DNA of 64,000 bases from positions 1 through 64,000 of the IMG/VR virus record IMGVR_UViG_3300013137_000010; one strand, 5' to 3'. Origin of the DNA: a virus. A program made the position numbers and the translations under genes. The notes under the pieces were generated by a model. That model saw nothing but the letters and a program-made list of their open reading frames with translations, had not been told where the DNA came from and searched no databases. Positions within the stretch are counted from its first letter, which is position 1, and each line of letters starts with the position of its first letter. Below are positions 52,803-60,142 of this stretch, one piece after another.

Positions 52803-52823
52803 GATTTAGAGACCGCCTAATTT

Positions 52824-53291
52824 ATGATTAGTTTTTATGAATATATAATGGAAGCTGTAAGTCATCATAGACTTTCAGGTGTCGTACTTATTTATAATAA
52901 TAAGATTTTATTGGTTAGACCTAAGAAATTTAGAAGAAATATGAGAAAATGGTCTATACCAAAGGGTCATATTGAGGCAAAGATGAATAAAATGGAAACT
53001 GCTCTAAAAGAATTAAGAGAAGAATCTAGAATAAAATTAAATAAACAAAAACTAAAAAAGTCTGAAAAAATTACAATTAAATATTTTAAAGCTGGTTACA
53101 ATAAAGAATTAACATGTTATGTTGTTAAAGTTGAAAGGTATGAAATTAACGTTAGATTATTTAATGATATGATATTAAGTAATTTTTTAAAAGGTGAGAC
53201 TGTGGAGGCTGGTTTTTTTAATAAAAATGATGCAAAAAGAATTATAGAAAGACATCAATTACAATTATTGAATTTTTTAGATTATGAATAA
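52824..53291 (+). CDS. Nudix hydrolase with capsid-targeting-like tag
   Basis: A 155-residue protein. It begins MISFYEYIMEAVSHH, a tag with an I-M-E site at residues 8-10. A Nudix fold follows: GVVLIYNNKILLVRPKK, then KWSIPKGHIEAKMNKMETAL with KELREESRI near residues 48-75. The box has the REUxEE helix but a longer loop after the first glycine. The PKGHIE form is typical of diadenosine-polyphosphate-type Nudix enzymes. The stop overlaps the next gene by eight bases. Confidence 0.8.
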   Translation: MISFYEYIMEAVSHHRLSGVVLIYNNKILLVRPKKFRRNMRKWSIPKGHIEAKMNKMETALKELREESRIKLNKQKLKKSEKITIKYFKAGYNKELTCYVVKVERYEINVRLFNDMILSNFLKGETVEAGFFNKNDAKRIIERHQLQLLNFLDYE

Positions 53292-54162
53292 AGAAATTGC
53301 TTTTTTTGATTTGGATAATACTCTTTGGTTTATAAAGAGTGATATTTGGGTAATTGATAAGAATGATCCATCTAAACCGATTTTAAAAATTTCACCTATT
53401 GAATTTGCTCTTATTAAAAGTGGAATTTATGTTAAGGATGATATTTTAATTGAATTCAATGGTGATAGTTTTTATATTTCTAAAGATATGGTTGAAAGAA
53501 TTCAAAGAAAGAAAAATATTAGATTGGGTAATATTGGTATTTCTTATGCTGAATTTTTTGATGAAGATATACTCAATAAGAAAGAGGTTCAATTGTTGCT
53601 TAATAATATTAGGCATTTAATAGGTAAAAATATTGAAATTGGTGTTTTAACTGCTAGAAGTGATAGAAAAAAGCATGCAAATTTACTTAATAAATTGAGA
53701 TTAAAATTAAAAGAATATGGTTTCGAAATAAACAAGATATATTTTGTTTCTGAATCAATTAAATTGGTCGGACATTTAGATAAAGTTTTTTATGATAAAA
53801 ATAAAATTCTATTAGAACATTTAGTTGGTTTAACAATTGAAAAAGATAGATTTGTACCCATTAAAAAAGAAGCATATAATACTGTTTATTTTTACGATGA
53901 TATTAAATCAAATATAGTAAATGCTAATAATTTACAAGAGTATTTTGATATTTTAGTTAGGAATAGTGATGATGAGTGTCAGGAATATATAAATAATAGA
54001 TTGGAAAATAACAAATTAATCTTGACTACCAATTTAATTACTAATAATGAAGAAAATCCATTTGAAATAGAAACCATAGAATTAAAATTTCCTATTAAAT
54101 TTCCTCTTAAAGTTTCAGATAATAAACTTACTATTAAATTTCAAGATTTCAAAAATAAATAA
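53284..54162 (+). CDS. HAD-superfamily hydrolase-like protein
   Basis: A 292-residue protein. Motif I is FFDLDNTLW at residues 7-15 (nucleophile D9, acid D11), motif II is GVLTARSDRKK near 120, and motif IV is VYFYDDIKSNI near 205. HAD enzymes transfer or remove phosphate, and phage members include nucleotide phosphatases and polynucleotide-end phosphatases. The extra C-terminal 80 residues are strand-rich and unrecognised. It overlaps the tagged Nudix gene, so the two are coupled. Confidence 0.75.
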   Translation: MNKEIAFFDLDNTLWFIKSDIWVIDKNDPSKPILKISPIEFALIKSGIYVKDDILIEFNGDSFYISKDMVERIQRKKNIRLGNIGISYAEFFDEDILNKKEVQLLLNNIRHLIGKNIEIGVLTARSDRKKHANLLNKLRLKLKEYGFEINKIYFVSESIKLVGHLDKVFYDKNKILLEHLVGLTIEKDRFVPIKKEAYNTVYFYDDIKSNIVNANNLQEYFDILVRNSDDECQEYINNRLENNKLILTTNLITNNEENPFEIETIELKFPIKFPLKVSDNKLTIKFQDFKNK

Positions 54163-54163
54163 C

Positions 54164-55816
54164 TTATGGTGATGGTGTAGTTGTTGTAGTAGTTGTTCCA
54201 CAAGCAAGAACACAACTAACATAACCAGTTAATAATGTATGCTCTGGATAAGCTCCAGATGTTGTTGGACCTTGAATTTGTAATGCAACAGAGCCAGATA
54301 GATAATATTTACCATAATCACCAGGTGCCACATAATCTAATGTTTTTATATCATAAGTGCTATTCAATGTACATCCTGGACAACTAAATTCTTTAACAGT
54401 ATAATAATTATAAGGATCTGGTGCTGGTGTAGTAGTTGGTAATGATGTTGTTGGTGAAAATATGGTTGTAGTTGTTGTTGTTTCACCACCGTCTGTAGTA
54501 GTTGTTGTAGTTTCGGATGATCCTGTTGTTGTGGTTGTTGTCTCTGATGAACTTCCGGATGGACTAACACCGCTACTTCCGCTTGCTCCGCTTGTTCCAC
54601 TTGTGCCAGGTTTTCCACTAGAACCGCTAGTACCACTAGTTCCAGATGCGCCTTTTTCTGGCATAGGTCTTATTTTAATTCTGACTGTTCCTTCTTTAAC
54701 CTCGCCAGTAGTTTTATCTGTAACTTTAGCCGTATAGATTGTTGTTTTTTCAGGAGCTATACTAACATTTCTATCTGTTCCGATTACATTACCTTGATCA
54801 TCAGTCCATTGATAATCATAATCCCAACTTCCACCACTTGGATATGCATCTAATTTTGTAGATTCACCTGGTTCTAAATTCGTATCACTTGCTCTTGGAT
54901 CTACTTCTAGCTTCTGTTCATCTTTTTTCTTCATTAATTTTTTGAATGCTTCAACTACTTTATTTAATAATCCTAATATTGAAGTTAAAGAACCTATTAT
55001 ACCTAAAATTACAGTTATTACAGCGATAATTTGAGAAATTATTGCTTGAGCTTGTTTTGAAAGTACTATACCTAATTTTTTTAATACACTTAAAAATGGT
55101 AATAATTCTGCTACCTTTTCTTGAAGTGCTTTAATAGTTCTAAATACTGTTTGAACAGCGGTTAATGCTGTCGGTACACCTGAACCTGGTGGTATTATGA
55201 TTATTGAAGAAATTAGAGATAATAATGCAAGTACAATTTGAATAATAGCTTCAGGTAAAGCAAGTATGAATTCTGCAATTTTAATTGCCAATTGCTTTAA
55301 ATCTTCCTTTAATCCTTTGACCAAATCTTTTGCATCTTTAAACATAGGATGCTTAGTATCCATAGGTGGCATATAATCTTCTTCACCAGGATGAGCAACA
55401 CATTCTATATTACTATCATCATAATTTGCATTCTTATACCATACCCATGCGGATCCTTCATAATCTTTGTCGTATAGCTTACCATCTTTATAAAAAACTT
55501 TACCATATACAATTAATTGTGCTCTTTCTTCATCAATCGGTTCTGCACCTGGAAACCAACCAGGATTGAATTTACTGCCTTGAATAATTAACATTTTTTT
55601 AGAGATCTGTCTAGGTGATAATAAAAATTTATCTTGGATTAATTTCCAAATCATATTTGCTACATCTTTAATTCCAGGTAGACCTATTTCTTGTAGTTTA
55701 TTTATTTTATCTTTAGCATCATCAATAATTTTTTCAAAATCATCCACATTGGGACTATTAAAATTTTCCTTGTCCAAAGGATTAGGAATTAATTGTTTTA
55801 AAAATTCGATTGGCAT
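54164..55816 (-). CDS. Structural protein with Ig/PKD-like domain, collagen-like and threonine-rich linkers
   Basis: A 550-residue protein. The frame continues to 55936, but that would overlap the divergent gene at 55905, so I start at MPIEFLKQLIP (55816), which has a promoter motif upstream. Residues about 150-300 contain long hydrophobic helices (IIQIVLALLSLISSIIIIPP; AIISQIIAVITVILGIIGSL). A PKD-like domain follows near 310-390. Then come GTSGTSGSSG-type repeats, long Thr runs broken by GSSE and GGE, and a final beta domain with four cysteines. It looks like a virion surface or fibre protein. Confidence 0.7.
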   Translation of the reverse strand: MPIEFLKQLIPNPLDKENFNSPNVDDFEKIIDDAKDKINKLQEIGLPGIKDVANMIWKLIQDKFLLSPRQISKKMLIIQGSKFNPGWFPGAEPIDEERAQLIVYGKVFYKDGKLYDKDYEGSAWVWYKNANYDDSNIECVAHPGEEDYMPPMDTKHPMFKDAKDLVKGLKEDLKQLAIKIAEFILALPEAIIQIVLALLSLISSIIIIPPGSGVPTALTAVQTVFRTIKALQEKVAELLPFLSVLKKLGIVLSKQAQAIISQIIAVITVILGIIGSLTSILGLLNKVVEAFKKLMKKKDEQKLEVDPRASDTNLEPGESTKLDAYPSGGSWDYDYQWTDDQGNVIGTDRNVSIAPEKTTIYTAKVTDKTTGEVKEGTVRIKIRPMPEKGASGTSGTSGSSGKPGTSGTSGASGSSGVSPSGSSSETTTTTTGSSETTTTTTDGGETTTTTTIFSPTTSLPTTTPAPDPYNYYTVKEFSCPGCTLNSTYDIKTLDYVAPGDYGKYYLSGSVALQIQGPTTSGAYPEHTLLTGYVSCVLACGTTTTTTTPSP

Positions 55817-55832
55817 TGATAAAAATATTTTA

Positions 55833-55847
55833 TGATATATATTAAAT
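55833..55847 (-). promoter_or_regulatory. Late-type A/T promoter motif before the collagen-like gene
   Basis: Minus-strand TTTAATATATATCAT about 18-30 bases before the start at 55816; it supports that start over 55936. Confidence 0.45.
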
Positions 55848-55874
55848 TCTTTATTCTCAAAATGATTTTGAAAA

Positions 55875-55889
55875 ATTAATATATAAAAA
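55875..55889 (+). promoter_or_regulatory. Late-type A/T promoter motif before the 343-residue tag protein
   Basis: ATTAATATATAAAAA about 16-30 bases before the ATG at 55905. Confidence 0.45.
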
Positions 55890-55904
55890 AAAATATTTAA
55901 ACAA

Positions 55905-56936
55905 ATGAAGAATTTATATACAAGAAATGAGTTCAAAAATCTTGAAAATTTAGATAAATTAAATGAAGGATTATTTCAATTCATGGGAAATATTTTTAAG
56001 AAAATCAATGCCGTCATTAATAAGGTTAAGGGTGCCAAAGAGGTTGATGTAATTTTCAAAGAATATCAAACAATTATAGATAACGAATTTAAGAAAAAAT
56101 TTAATATTGATTTAGGTATAACAGCCGAAGAACAATTACAAGATATGAAAGATTCTGGAAAAAATCCAGTAAAGGAAGCTGTTGATACAGAACAAAAACA
56201 AACTACTCAACCTGATCAAACTGATAATACAGAAGAACAAGAAAAAAATACTAAATTATCATTAAAAACATTAAAAGAGAAACAGAAATTAATTCAAAAT
56301 CTTATTAATCAATATCGAGATAAGGCTTTACTTAAAATGGATAGAGTTTTACAAAAAATGGGAGGAAAAGAAAAAAATCCTAAATTGGCCTTGTATATAG
56401 AAACTAAAAAAGATGAATTTAGATTAATGTTTTTGAATGCTGAAATTTCTGCCCTTGAAAAAGGTGGTGATAAAACCACTGCATCTAAACTTGCGATAGA
56501 AAGAAATAAATTAGCTAAAGAAATAAATGCAAGACTTGATAATATAGTAAAGAATAAGGATGTTGAGATAAATGTAGGTGGTAATTTATTTAGAGTTGGC
56601 GTTCCATATAGATACAAAAAGAAAGATGGTAGTATTGCAATTATTAAAATTTCAGATAAAGCTAAAGATCCAGATGAAGTTATTGCTAGATATATTTCAG
56701 ATGAAATGGGTAAGACTGAACTTCAGCCATTTAGAGCTGAAAATATAGATAAGGACTTTACTCCGGAGAAAGGTAAAGATTACAATTTTTATAATTCGAA
56801 AGGTGAGATAATTAAAGTAAAAGTAAAATCAGATAAACCAAACGATAAAGGACTAGTAACTGTTATTGGACCTAAAGGTGGAGGCGGATTTATGATTAAT
56901 AAAAATACTTTAATGGATATAACTGAAGGTGCTTAA
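55905..56936 (+). CDS. Coiled-coil protein with capsid-targeting-like tag
   Basis: A 343-residue protein beginning MKNLYTRNEFKNLENLDKLN, with an L-N-E site at residues 19-21. Residues 25-220 are lysine- and glutamate-rich helices, with an acidic Gln/Thr linker at 95-110. The C-terminal 120 residues form a beta domain (VNVGGNLFRVG-like strands; YNFYNSKGEIIKVKVKSDKP). Long helices plus tag resemble head-core or internal head proteins of T4-like phages. The stop overlaps the next ATG (TAAATGA region). Confidence 0.65.
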   Translation: MKNLYTRNEFKNLENLDKLNEGLFQFMGNIFKKINAVINKVKGAKEVDVIFKEYQTIIDNEFKKKFNIDLGITAEEQLQDMKDSGKNPVKEAVDTEQKQTTQPDQTDNTEEQEKNTKLSLKTLKEKQKLIQNLINQYRDKALLKMDRVLQKMGGKEKNPKLALYIETKKDEFRLMFLNAEISALEKGGDKTTASKLAIERNKLAKEINARLDNIVKNKDVEINVGGNLFRVGVPYRYKKKDGSIAIIKISDKAKDPDEVIARYISDEMGKTELQPFRAENIDKDFTPEKGKDYNFYNSKGEIIKVKVKSDKPNDKGLVTVIGPKGGGGFMINKNTLMDITEGA

Positions 56937-57773
56937 ATGAATAATATAATTTCATATTACAATTTTTTAAATGAAGAATTATCTTCTGTGTCAAAGTTTT
57001 TAAAGACTTATTATAAAAACATTTTCAAAGAACCTAATCAATCATTACATAATTTATTTGTTGATTTTACTAAAAAAGTAGATACAGATAAAAATGTTTC
57101 TAATCTATATCAAAGATATATCAAAGCTAATCAAACTAATATTCAAAATGAGATTAATCAAGCAGAATCTATTGATGCTGTTAATAAAATTGTTACAGAT
57201 TCTTTAAAATATTTCTATTATTCTCTAAAACCGATAGTAAATAAATTACAAAATGATGAATTTACTATGGATGAAATATTTAGTAGAGCAAGAGATAAAA
57301 GATTGAAAGTTTTAATGACATATCCAGAAGATCAATTTGCAAATGCCGCACCGGAGTATATTGGACAGGTTGCTGTACCACAAATAAAAGAATTATCTGG
57401 TCTGGATAAAGAAAAAGAAAACGAACCAGCTCAAACAGAGAATACAACTGAAAGAATAAAGTATAATATACAAAAGATATTAGAAGCTGATAATCCAAAT
57501 GAACAGGCCGATTTAGTCGCATATAAAAAGGCAGCTACTAATTGGATTAATACGACCTTATTTGATTTACTAAAACCTAAAATGCAATTATTAAATCAAT
57601 TAGGTGCAAATACATCTAATGCAGTTGATCAAATATCGGATCAGATAAAAGGCTCAGCTAATGATAATGCAAAAAAAATGATTCTTAATAAGATAATTAA
57701 CATGAACGCAAAAGAATTACAAAATTTAGCTAAAACACTGGGCCTGTCTGAGGACGAAACGGGAAGAATATAA
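56937..57773 (+). CDS. Helical protein with capsid-targeting-like tag
   Basis: A 278-residue, mostly helical protein beginning MNNIISYYNFLNEELSS, with an L-N-E site at residues 11-13. It contains many Asn and Gln residues and no enzyme motif. It directly follows the 343-residue tag protein and is followed immediately by the membrane/coiled-coil gene. It probably belongs to the same head-internal or assembly set. Function unknown. Confidence 0.6.
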   Translation: MNNIISYYNFLNEELSSVSKFLKTYYKNIFKEPNQSLHNLFVDFTKKVDTDKNVSNLYQRYIKANQTNIQNEINQAESIDAVNKIVTDSLKYFYYSLKPIVNKLQNDEFTMDEIFSRARDKRLKVLMTYPEDQFANAAPEYIGQVAVPQIKELSGLDKEKENEPAQTENTTERIKYNIQKILEADNPNEQADLVAYKKAATNWINTTLFDLLKPKMQLLNQLGANTSNAVDQISDQIKGSANDNAKKMILNKIINMNAKELQNLAKTLGLSEDETGRI

Positions 57774-58235
57774 ATGATGACGGAAAAAATTATACAAAAA
57801 ATTATAAAATCAATAGGATCCACTGGTTCGTTGATAATTCATTCTATAATATTTATTATAGCCTTTTTTCTATACTTTTCAGAAATATTTGATAAAAATA
57901 CAATATTGCTAATCTTAACAACGATCGTATCATTAGAAGCAATTTATCTATCTATACTTATTCAAATGAGTGTAAATTTTCAATCCAAAAAATTTGAAGA
58001 AATTAAAAAAGATGTAGAAGATATACAAGAGAATGTTGAGGATATTCAAAAAGATGTTGAGGATATACAAGAGAATGTTGAGGATATACAAGAGAATGTT
58101 GAAGAAATCCAAGAAAATGTGGCGGAAGAAGATGAAGAGGATGATGAGTATGAATCAGCATTAACAGAAGTTAGAGAAACGCTTAAAAAACTTTTGTTAA
58201 ATTTCGATGAATTAAAAAACAAAAAGAAGAAATGA
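57774..58235 (+). CDS. Membrane protein with heptad coiled-coil repeats
   Basis: A 153-residue protein with two transmembrane segments, about 20-37 (LIIHSIIFIIAFFLYF) and 45-65 (ILLILTTIVSLEAIYLSILI), then a coiled coil of exact seven-residue units (DIQENVE, DIQKDVE) around residues 80-118, an acidic hinge, and a final helix. The TM layout resembles DUF1003-like proteins. The repeat is encoded by near-identical 21-base units, which suggests recent expansion and length variation. It could form a spanin- or holin-related assembly, but this is inference. Confidence 0.65.
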   Translation: MMTEKIIQKIIKSIGSTGSLIIHSIIFIIAFFLYFSEIFDKNTILLILTTIVSLEAIYLSILIQMSVNFQSKKFEEIKKDVEDIQENVEDIQKDVEDIQENVEDIQENVEEIQENVAEEDEEDDEYESALTEVRETLKKLLLNFDELKNKKKK

Positions 58236-58495
58236 AATACTTAAATAAAATAAATGAGACAATAGAAAATAAAAAACTCGTAATAATTTCTGGAGATGAT
58301 TGGGAAGGTATTTATATTGATGGTAAATTAATTGATGAAGGACATAGTATAGACTGGAGATTTGTATTAAAAGTATTGGGTTATAATATTAGTGGTACTT
58401 ACATAGAGGATGAAGAATTTTGGGAGATTGGTAATTTACCAGATAAATTAGAAGATTTAGAAGTAATATTAAATTCTAAAAAATATAATTTATAA
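58232..58495 (+). CDS. Small protein with capsid-targeting-like tag and KYNL end
   Basis: An 87-residue protein beginning MKYLNKINETIENKKL (I-N-E site at residues 7-9) and ending SKKYNL, the same end as the tag proteins at 7943 and 8404. The body (ISGDDWEGIYIDGKLIDEGH) is a short beta/alpha domain found in small uncharacterised proteins. It overlaps the preceding stop by four bases. Confidence 0.6.
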   Translation: MKYLNKINETIENKKLVIISGDDWEGIYIDGKLIDEGHSIDWRFVLKVLGYNISGTYIEDEEFWEIGNLPDKLEDLEVILNSKKYNL

Positions 58496-58626
58496 AAACA
58501 CCGCAAAAAATAAACTTTTTTTATAAATTTGCGTATAAAATAGAAATTAGAAAAAAACGACATTTTTTGAGTAATATATAAGAAAAGAAAAAAATTATAA
58601 AAATTATAAAAAAATTACATTTTTAG

Positions 58627-58657
58627 TTTTTTATTTCGGAAAATATTTTTATCTTTG
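58627..58657 (+). promoter_or_regulatory. Bacteroidota-type promoter for the tRNA leader
   Basis: TTATTTCGGA then, about 13 bases on, TTATCTTTGTA, with the -7 element TATCTTTG at 58650-58657. The same two boxes occur at 61790-61818 before the last tRNA-like gene. It opens the leader/attenuator transcript. Confidence 0.65.
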
Positions 58658-58710
58658 TAAAAGATTAAAGATGATAAAACAGAAACAAAAATTTTTAATA
58701 TATAAGTAAT

Positions 58711-58806
58711 ATGAAAAACTTTAGGAAAAATACAGCAGTAGCCACGACAACCCCCGTAACAGGAGGCAGACCAGTCGGATTATGCTCGGGCGTATACCTA
58801 AAGTGA
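58711..58806 (+). CDS. Leader peptide of the tRNA array (31 residues)
   Basis: A 31-codon frame, MKNFRKNTAVATTTPVTGG, continuing RPVGLCSGVYLK and stop. It lies between a host-type promoter and a terminator placed just before the tRNA array. Its codons include AGG, AGA, GCA, GTA, ACA, ACG, ACC, GGA, GGC and CCA. The tRNA-like genes downstream have the matching anticodons CCT, TCT, TGC, TAC, TGT, CGT, GGT, TCC, GCC and TGG. Its last third covers the 5' arm of an antiterminator stem. I read it as a sensor of charged tRNA supply. If it is not translated, the region could be a structured RNA. Confidence 0.55.
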   Translation: MKNFRKNTAVATTTPVTGGRPVGLCSGVYLK

Positions 58807-58870
58807 AGTATGTTTTATAGATTATAGGTAGAAACCCGAGGGCGCTAAGCGACTTCGGGTTTTGTTTTTA
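58785..58870 (+). promoter_or_regulatory. Predicted transcription attenuator (antiterminator and terminator)
   Basis: Two exclusive pairings are visible. Antiterminator: CTCGGG (58785-58790) with CCCGAG (58835-58840), plus TACCTA (58795-58800) with TAGGTA (58825-58830). Terminator: AACCCGA (58833-58839) with TCGGGTT (58855-58861), followed by TTGTTTTT. CCCGA is shared, so only one can form. The antiterminator 5' arm lies within the last codons of the leader peptide. Confidence 0.6.
58833..58870 (+). terminator. Rho-independent terminator before the tRNA array
   Basis: AACCCGA / TCGGGTT stem with inner GCGC..GCG pairing and a TTTTGTTTTT tail; 25 bases before the first tRNA. Confidence 0.75.
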
Positions 58871-58894
58871 ATAGTGTGTTCTTTGTAGAAAATA

Positions 58895-58971
58895 TCTAGG
58901 TGCGATCCATGTGGTGTGGTTACCCGGCTTGGAACCGGGGTTATTGGAGGTTCGACTCCTCTCACTTAGAC
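58895..58971 (+). tRNA. tRNA-Pro (TGG)
   Basis: The acceptor TCTAGGT pairs with ACTTAGA, and the anticodon arm CCCGG-CTTGGAA-CCGGG gives TGG. The T arm GGAGG-TTCGACT-CCTCT is good. The D arm is weak (CCAT/GTGG). Confidence 0.65.
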
Positions 58972-58975
58972 AACT

Positions 58976-59051
58976 GGTCCTGTAATGGCGGAGTCTTCTA
59001 AACTCTATGTGCATAATGGATGAAAATGAGAGTTCGAATCTCTCCTGGATC
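58976..59051 (+). tRNA. D-arm-less tRNA-like gene, Arg (TCT) anticodon, copy A
   Basis: Acceptor GGTCCTG/CTGGATC (one T-T mismatch), T arm GAGAG-TTCGAAT-CTCTC, total 76 bases. Only eight bases (TAATGGCG) separate acceptor and hairpin GAGT-CTTCTAA-ACTC, so no D arm can form. A 22-base region with TGTGCATAATGG follows. The loop is a normal Arg(UCU) loop. Confidence 0.5.
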
Positions 59052-59058
59052 ACAAATT

Positions 59059-59137
59059 GGCCCTGTAATGGCGGAGTTTCCTAAACTCTATGTGCATAAT
59101 TGGAATGAAAAATGAGAGTTCGAATCTCTTCTGGGTC
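59059..59137 (+). tRNA. D-arm-less tRNA-like gene, Arg (CCT) anticodon, copy B
   Basis: Same architecture as copy A: acceptor GGCCCTG/CTGGGTC, TAATGGCG, hairpin GAGT-TTCCTAA-ACTC, TATGTGCATAATTGG region, T arm ending CTCTT. It lies seven bases after copy A, apparently a tandem duplication. Confidence 0.5.
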
Positions 59138-59152
59138 ACAAAAATAAAGATT

Positions 59153-59374
59153 ATGAAAACAAAAAAAGTAGCAGTAAAAAAAGTAGAATCAAAAGTTTTA
59201 GCAGTAGAAATATTCTGTGAAAACTTAGAGAAAAATGTGACTGTGGATATATCTAAGTTATATTTTTTGGGTAGTGAAAGTGAGTGTGAATTGTGTGGTT
59301 CACACGGTTCTGTGAATGTTTCAGTAAATTGTGAGTGTGGTAAAAATCACAGTATTGAATTGAGTAGTTGGTAA
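59153..59374 (+). CDS. Small cysteine-rich (zinc-ribbon-like) protein
   Basis: A 73-residue protein within the tRNA array. I start at the ATG at 59153 because the frame upstream runs through tRNA copy B. The sequence has CELCGSHGSVNVSVNCECG, a CxxC...CxC set likely to bind zinc, after a strand-rich N-terminal half (VLAVEIFCENLEKNVTVDIS). No family is recognised. Confidence 0.5.
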   Translation: MKTKKVAVKKVESKVLAVEIFCENLEKNVTVDISKLYFLGSESECELCGSHGSVNVSVNCECGKNHSIELSSW

Positions 59375-59406
59375 GAGTAGTTGTTCTTTGACATGTTGGA
59401 AAATTA

Positions 59407-59478
59407 GGGGGCGCATGTACCAAGGCTGGCGAGAGACATTTGCAATGTTTCTGGGAGATTTCGATTATATTCGTCTCC
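59407..59478 (+). tRNA. tRNA-Ala (TGC), atypical T arm
   Basis: Acceptor GGGGGCG/CGTCTCC and anticodon arm AGACA-TTTGCAA-TGTTT give TGC. The segment where the T arm should be (GAGATTTCGATTATATT) hardly pairs, so the fold is unusual. Confidence 0.5.
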
Positions 59479-59558
59479 ACTATTTTATTATAGGGTAAAT
59501 ATTATGATACTGAAATAAAAATATTTATAGATTTAAATGAATTAAAAGAAATTTATAT

Positions 59559-59632
59559 GGGTTGTGTAGTGTAACCTGCTTAGCACGAAACACTTGCAAT
59601 GTTTAAGAGGAGTTGAAATCTCACACGATCCA
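59559..59632 (+). tRNA. tRNA-Ala (TGC)
   Basis: Acceptor GGGTTGT/ACGATCC, anticodon arm AAACA-CTTGCAA-TGTTT. The T arm is short (GAG-TTGAAAT-CTC). Confidence 0.6.
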
Positions 59633-59637
59633 CATAT

Positions 59638-59671
59638 CCGGGATGATCCTCTGTTGTATCGCAGAGCCCGG
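59638..59671 (+). other. GC-rich hairpin between tRNAs
   Basis: CCGGG / CCCGG enclosing CTCTG / CAGAG with a TTGTATCG loop. Not a tRNA. It may be a processing signal or the relic of a tRNA. Confidence 0.45.
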
Positions 59672-59676
59672 TCCAT

Positions 59677-59749
59677 GCGATTGTAGTTCAGTTGGTAGAA
59701 TACTTCCTTGGTAAGGAAGAGGTCGTGAGATCGTAACTCACCTTTCGCT
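59677..59749 (+). tRNA. tRNA-Thr (GGT)
   Basis: Anticodon arm CTTCC-TTGGTAA-GGAAG, T arm GTGAG-ATCGTAA-CTCAC, acceptor GCGATTG/CTTTCGC with two T-T mismatches. Confidence 0.7.
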
Positions 59750-59758
59750 CTAAGATAA

Positions 59759-59808
59759 AGAATACATACAGCAACAAAAAAATGCATGGTTAGCAAAAAA
59801 AGTATTCT
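59759..59808 (+). other. Minimal tRNA-like hairpin 1
   Basis: About 50 bases closed by AGAATAC/GTATTCT. Inside is a hairpin TGC-ATGGTTA-GCA with a seven-base loop centred on GGT (Thr). It shares ACATACAGCAA with the next element. No D or T arm. Confidence 0.35.
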
Positions 59809-59828
59809 GTTCTTAAAAAATTATCTAA

Positions 59829-59895
59829 AGATTACATACAGCAATCTTAAAAAAGGACCAAACTTGTAATTTGAAATTCTGAAAAAATGTAATCT
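59829..59895 (+). other. Minimal tRNA-like hairpin 2
   Basis: About 67 bases closed by the 9-bp AGATTACAT/ATGTAATCT. Inside is CAAA-CTTGTAA-TTTG, a normal-looking Thr(UGU) loop. The TACATACAGCAA motif repeats that of element 1. A T arm is not evident. Confidence 0.35.
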
Positions 59896-59905
59896 GTGAT
59901 AAAAT

Positions 59906-59978
59906 GCGAATGTATATCAGCGGTAGATAGTCTGGTTGCCAACCAGAAGGTTCGTGGGTTCGAATCCCATCATTCGCT
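59906..59978 (+). tRNA. tRNA-Gly (GCC)
   Basis: Acceptor GCGAATG/CATTCGC, anticodon arm TCTGG-TTGCCAA-CCAGA, T arm GTGGG-TTCGAAT-CCCAT. A canonical cloverleaf. Confidence 0.9.
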
Positions 59979-59987
59979 CAGTAAATT

Positions 59988-60058
59988 GCGAAATGTAGCT
60001 TAACGGTAAAGTATCTGGCTTCCAACCAGAGGAAGGGGTTCGATTCCCACATTTCGCT
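59988..60058 (+). tRNA. tRNA-Gly (TCC)
   Basis: Acceptor GCGAAAT/ATTTCGC, anticodon arm TCTGG-CTTCCAA-CCAGA, T arm centred on TTCGATT. A canonical cloverleaf. Confidence 0.9.
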
Positions 60059-60062
60059 CCAT

Positions 60063-60140
60063 GCGAGCATAACTCAGTAGGTTCAGAGTACTTGTCTTAC
60101 AAACAAGAAGTCGATGGTTCGACTCCATCTGTTCGCACCA
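60063..60140 (+). tRNA. tRNA-Val (TAC) with encoded CCA
   Basis: Acceptor GCGAGCA/TGTTCGC, anticodon arm CTTGT-CTTACAA-ACAAG, T arm GATGG-TTCGACT-CCATC. The only array member with CCA in the DNA. Confidence 0.9.
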
Positions 60141-60142
60141 AT

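Noticed and set aside
54364-54737. Glutamine- and valine-rich ORFs over the threonine linker
   Set aside because: They are out-of-frame or antisense readings of the ACA/ACT repeats of the structural gene.
54164-55936. Start of the collagen-like gene at 55936
   Set aside because: It would overlap the divergent gene at 55905, adds an unconvincing hydrophobic stretch, and lies upstream of the promoter motif at 55833.
59407-59632. tRNA-Cys(GCA) for the two Ala-type tRNAs
   Set aside because: Shifting the loop by one base gives GCA but breaks the anticodon stems. AGACA/TGTTT and AAACA/TGTTT support TGC.
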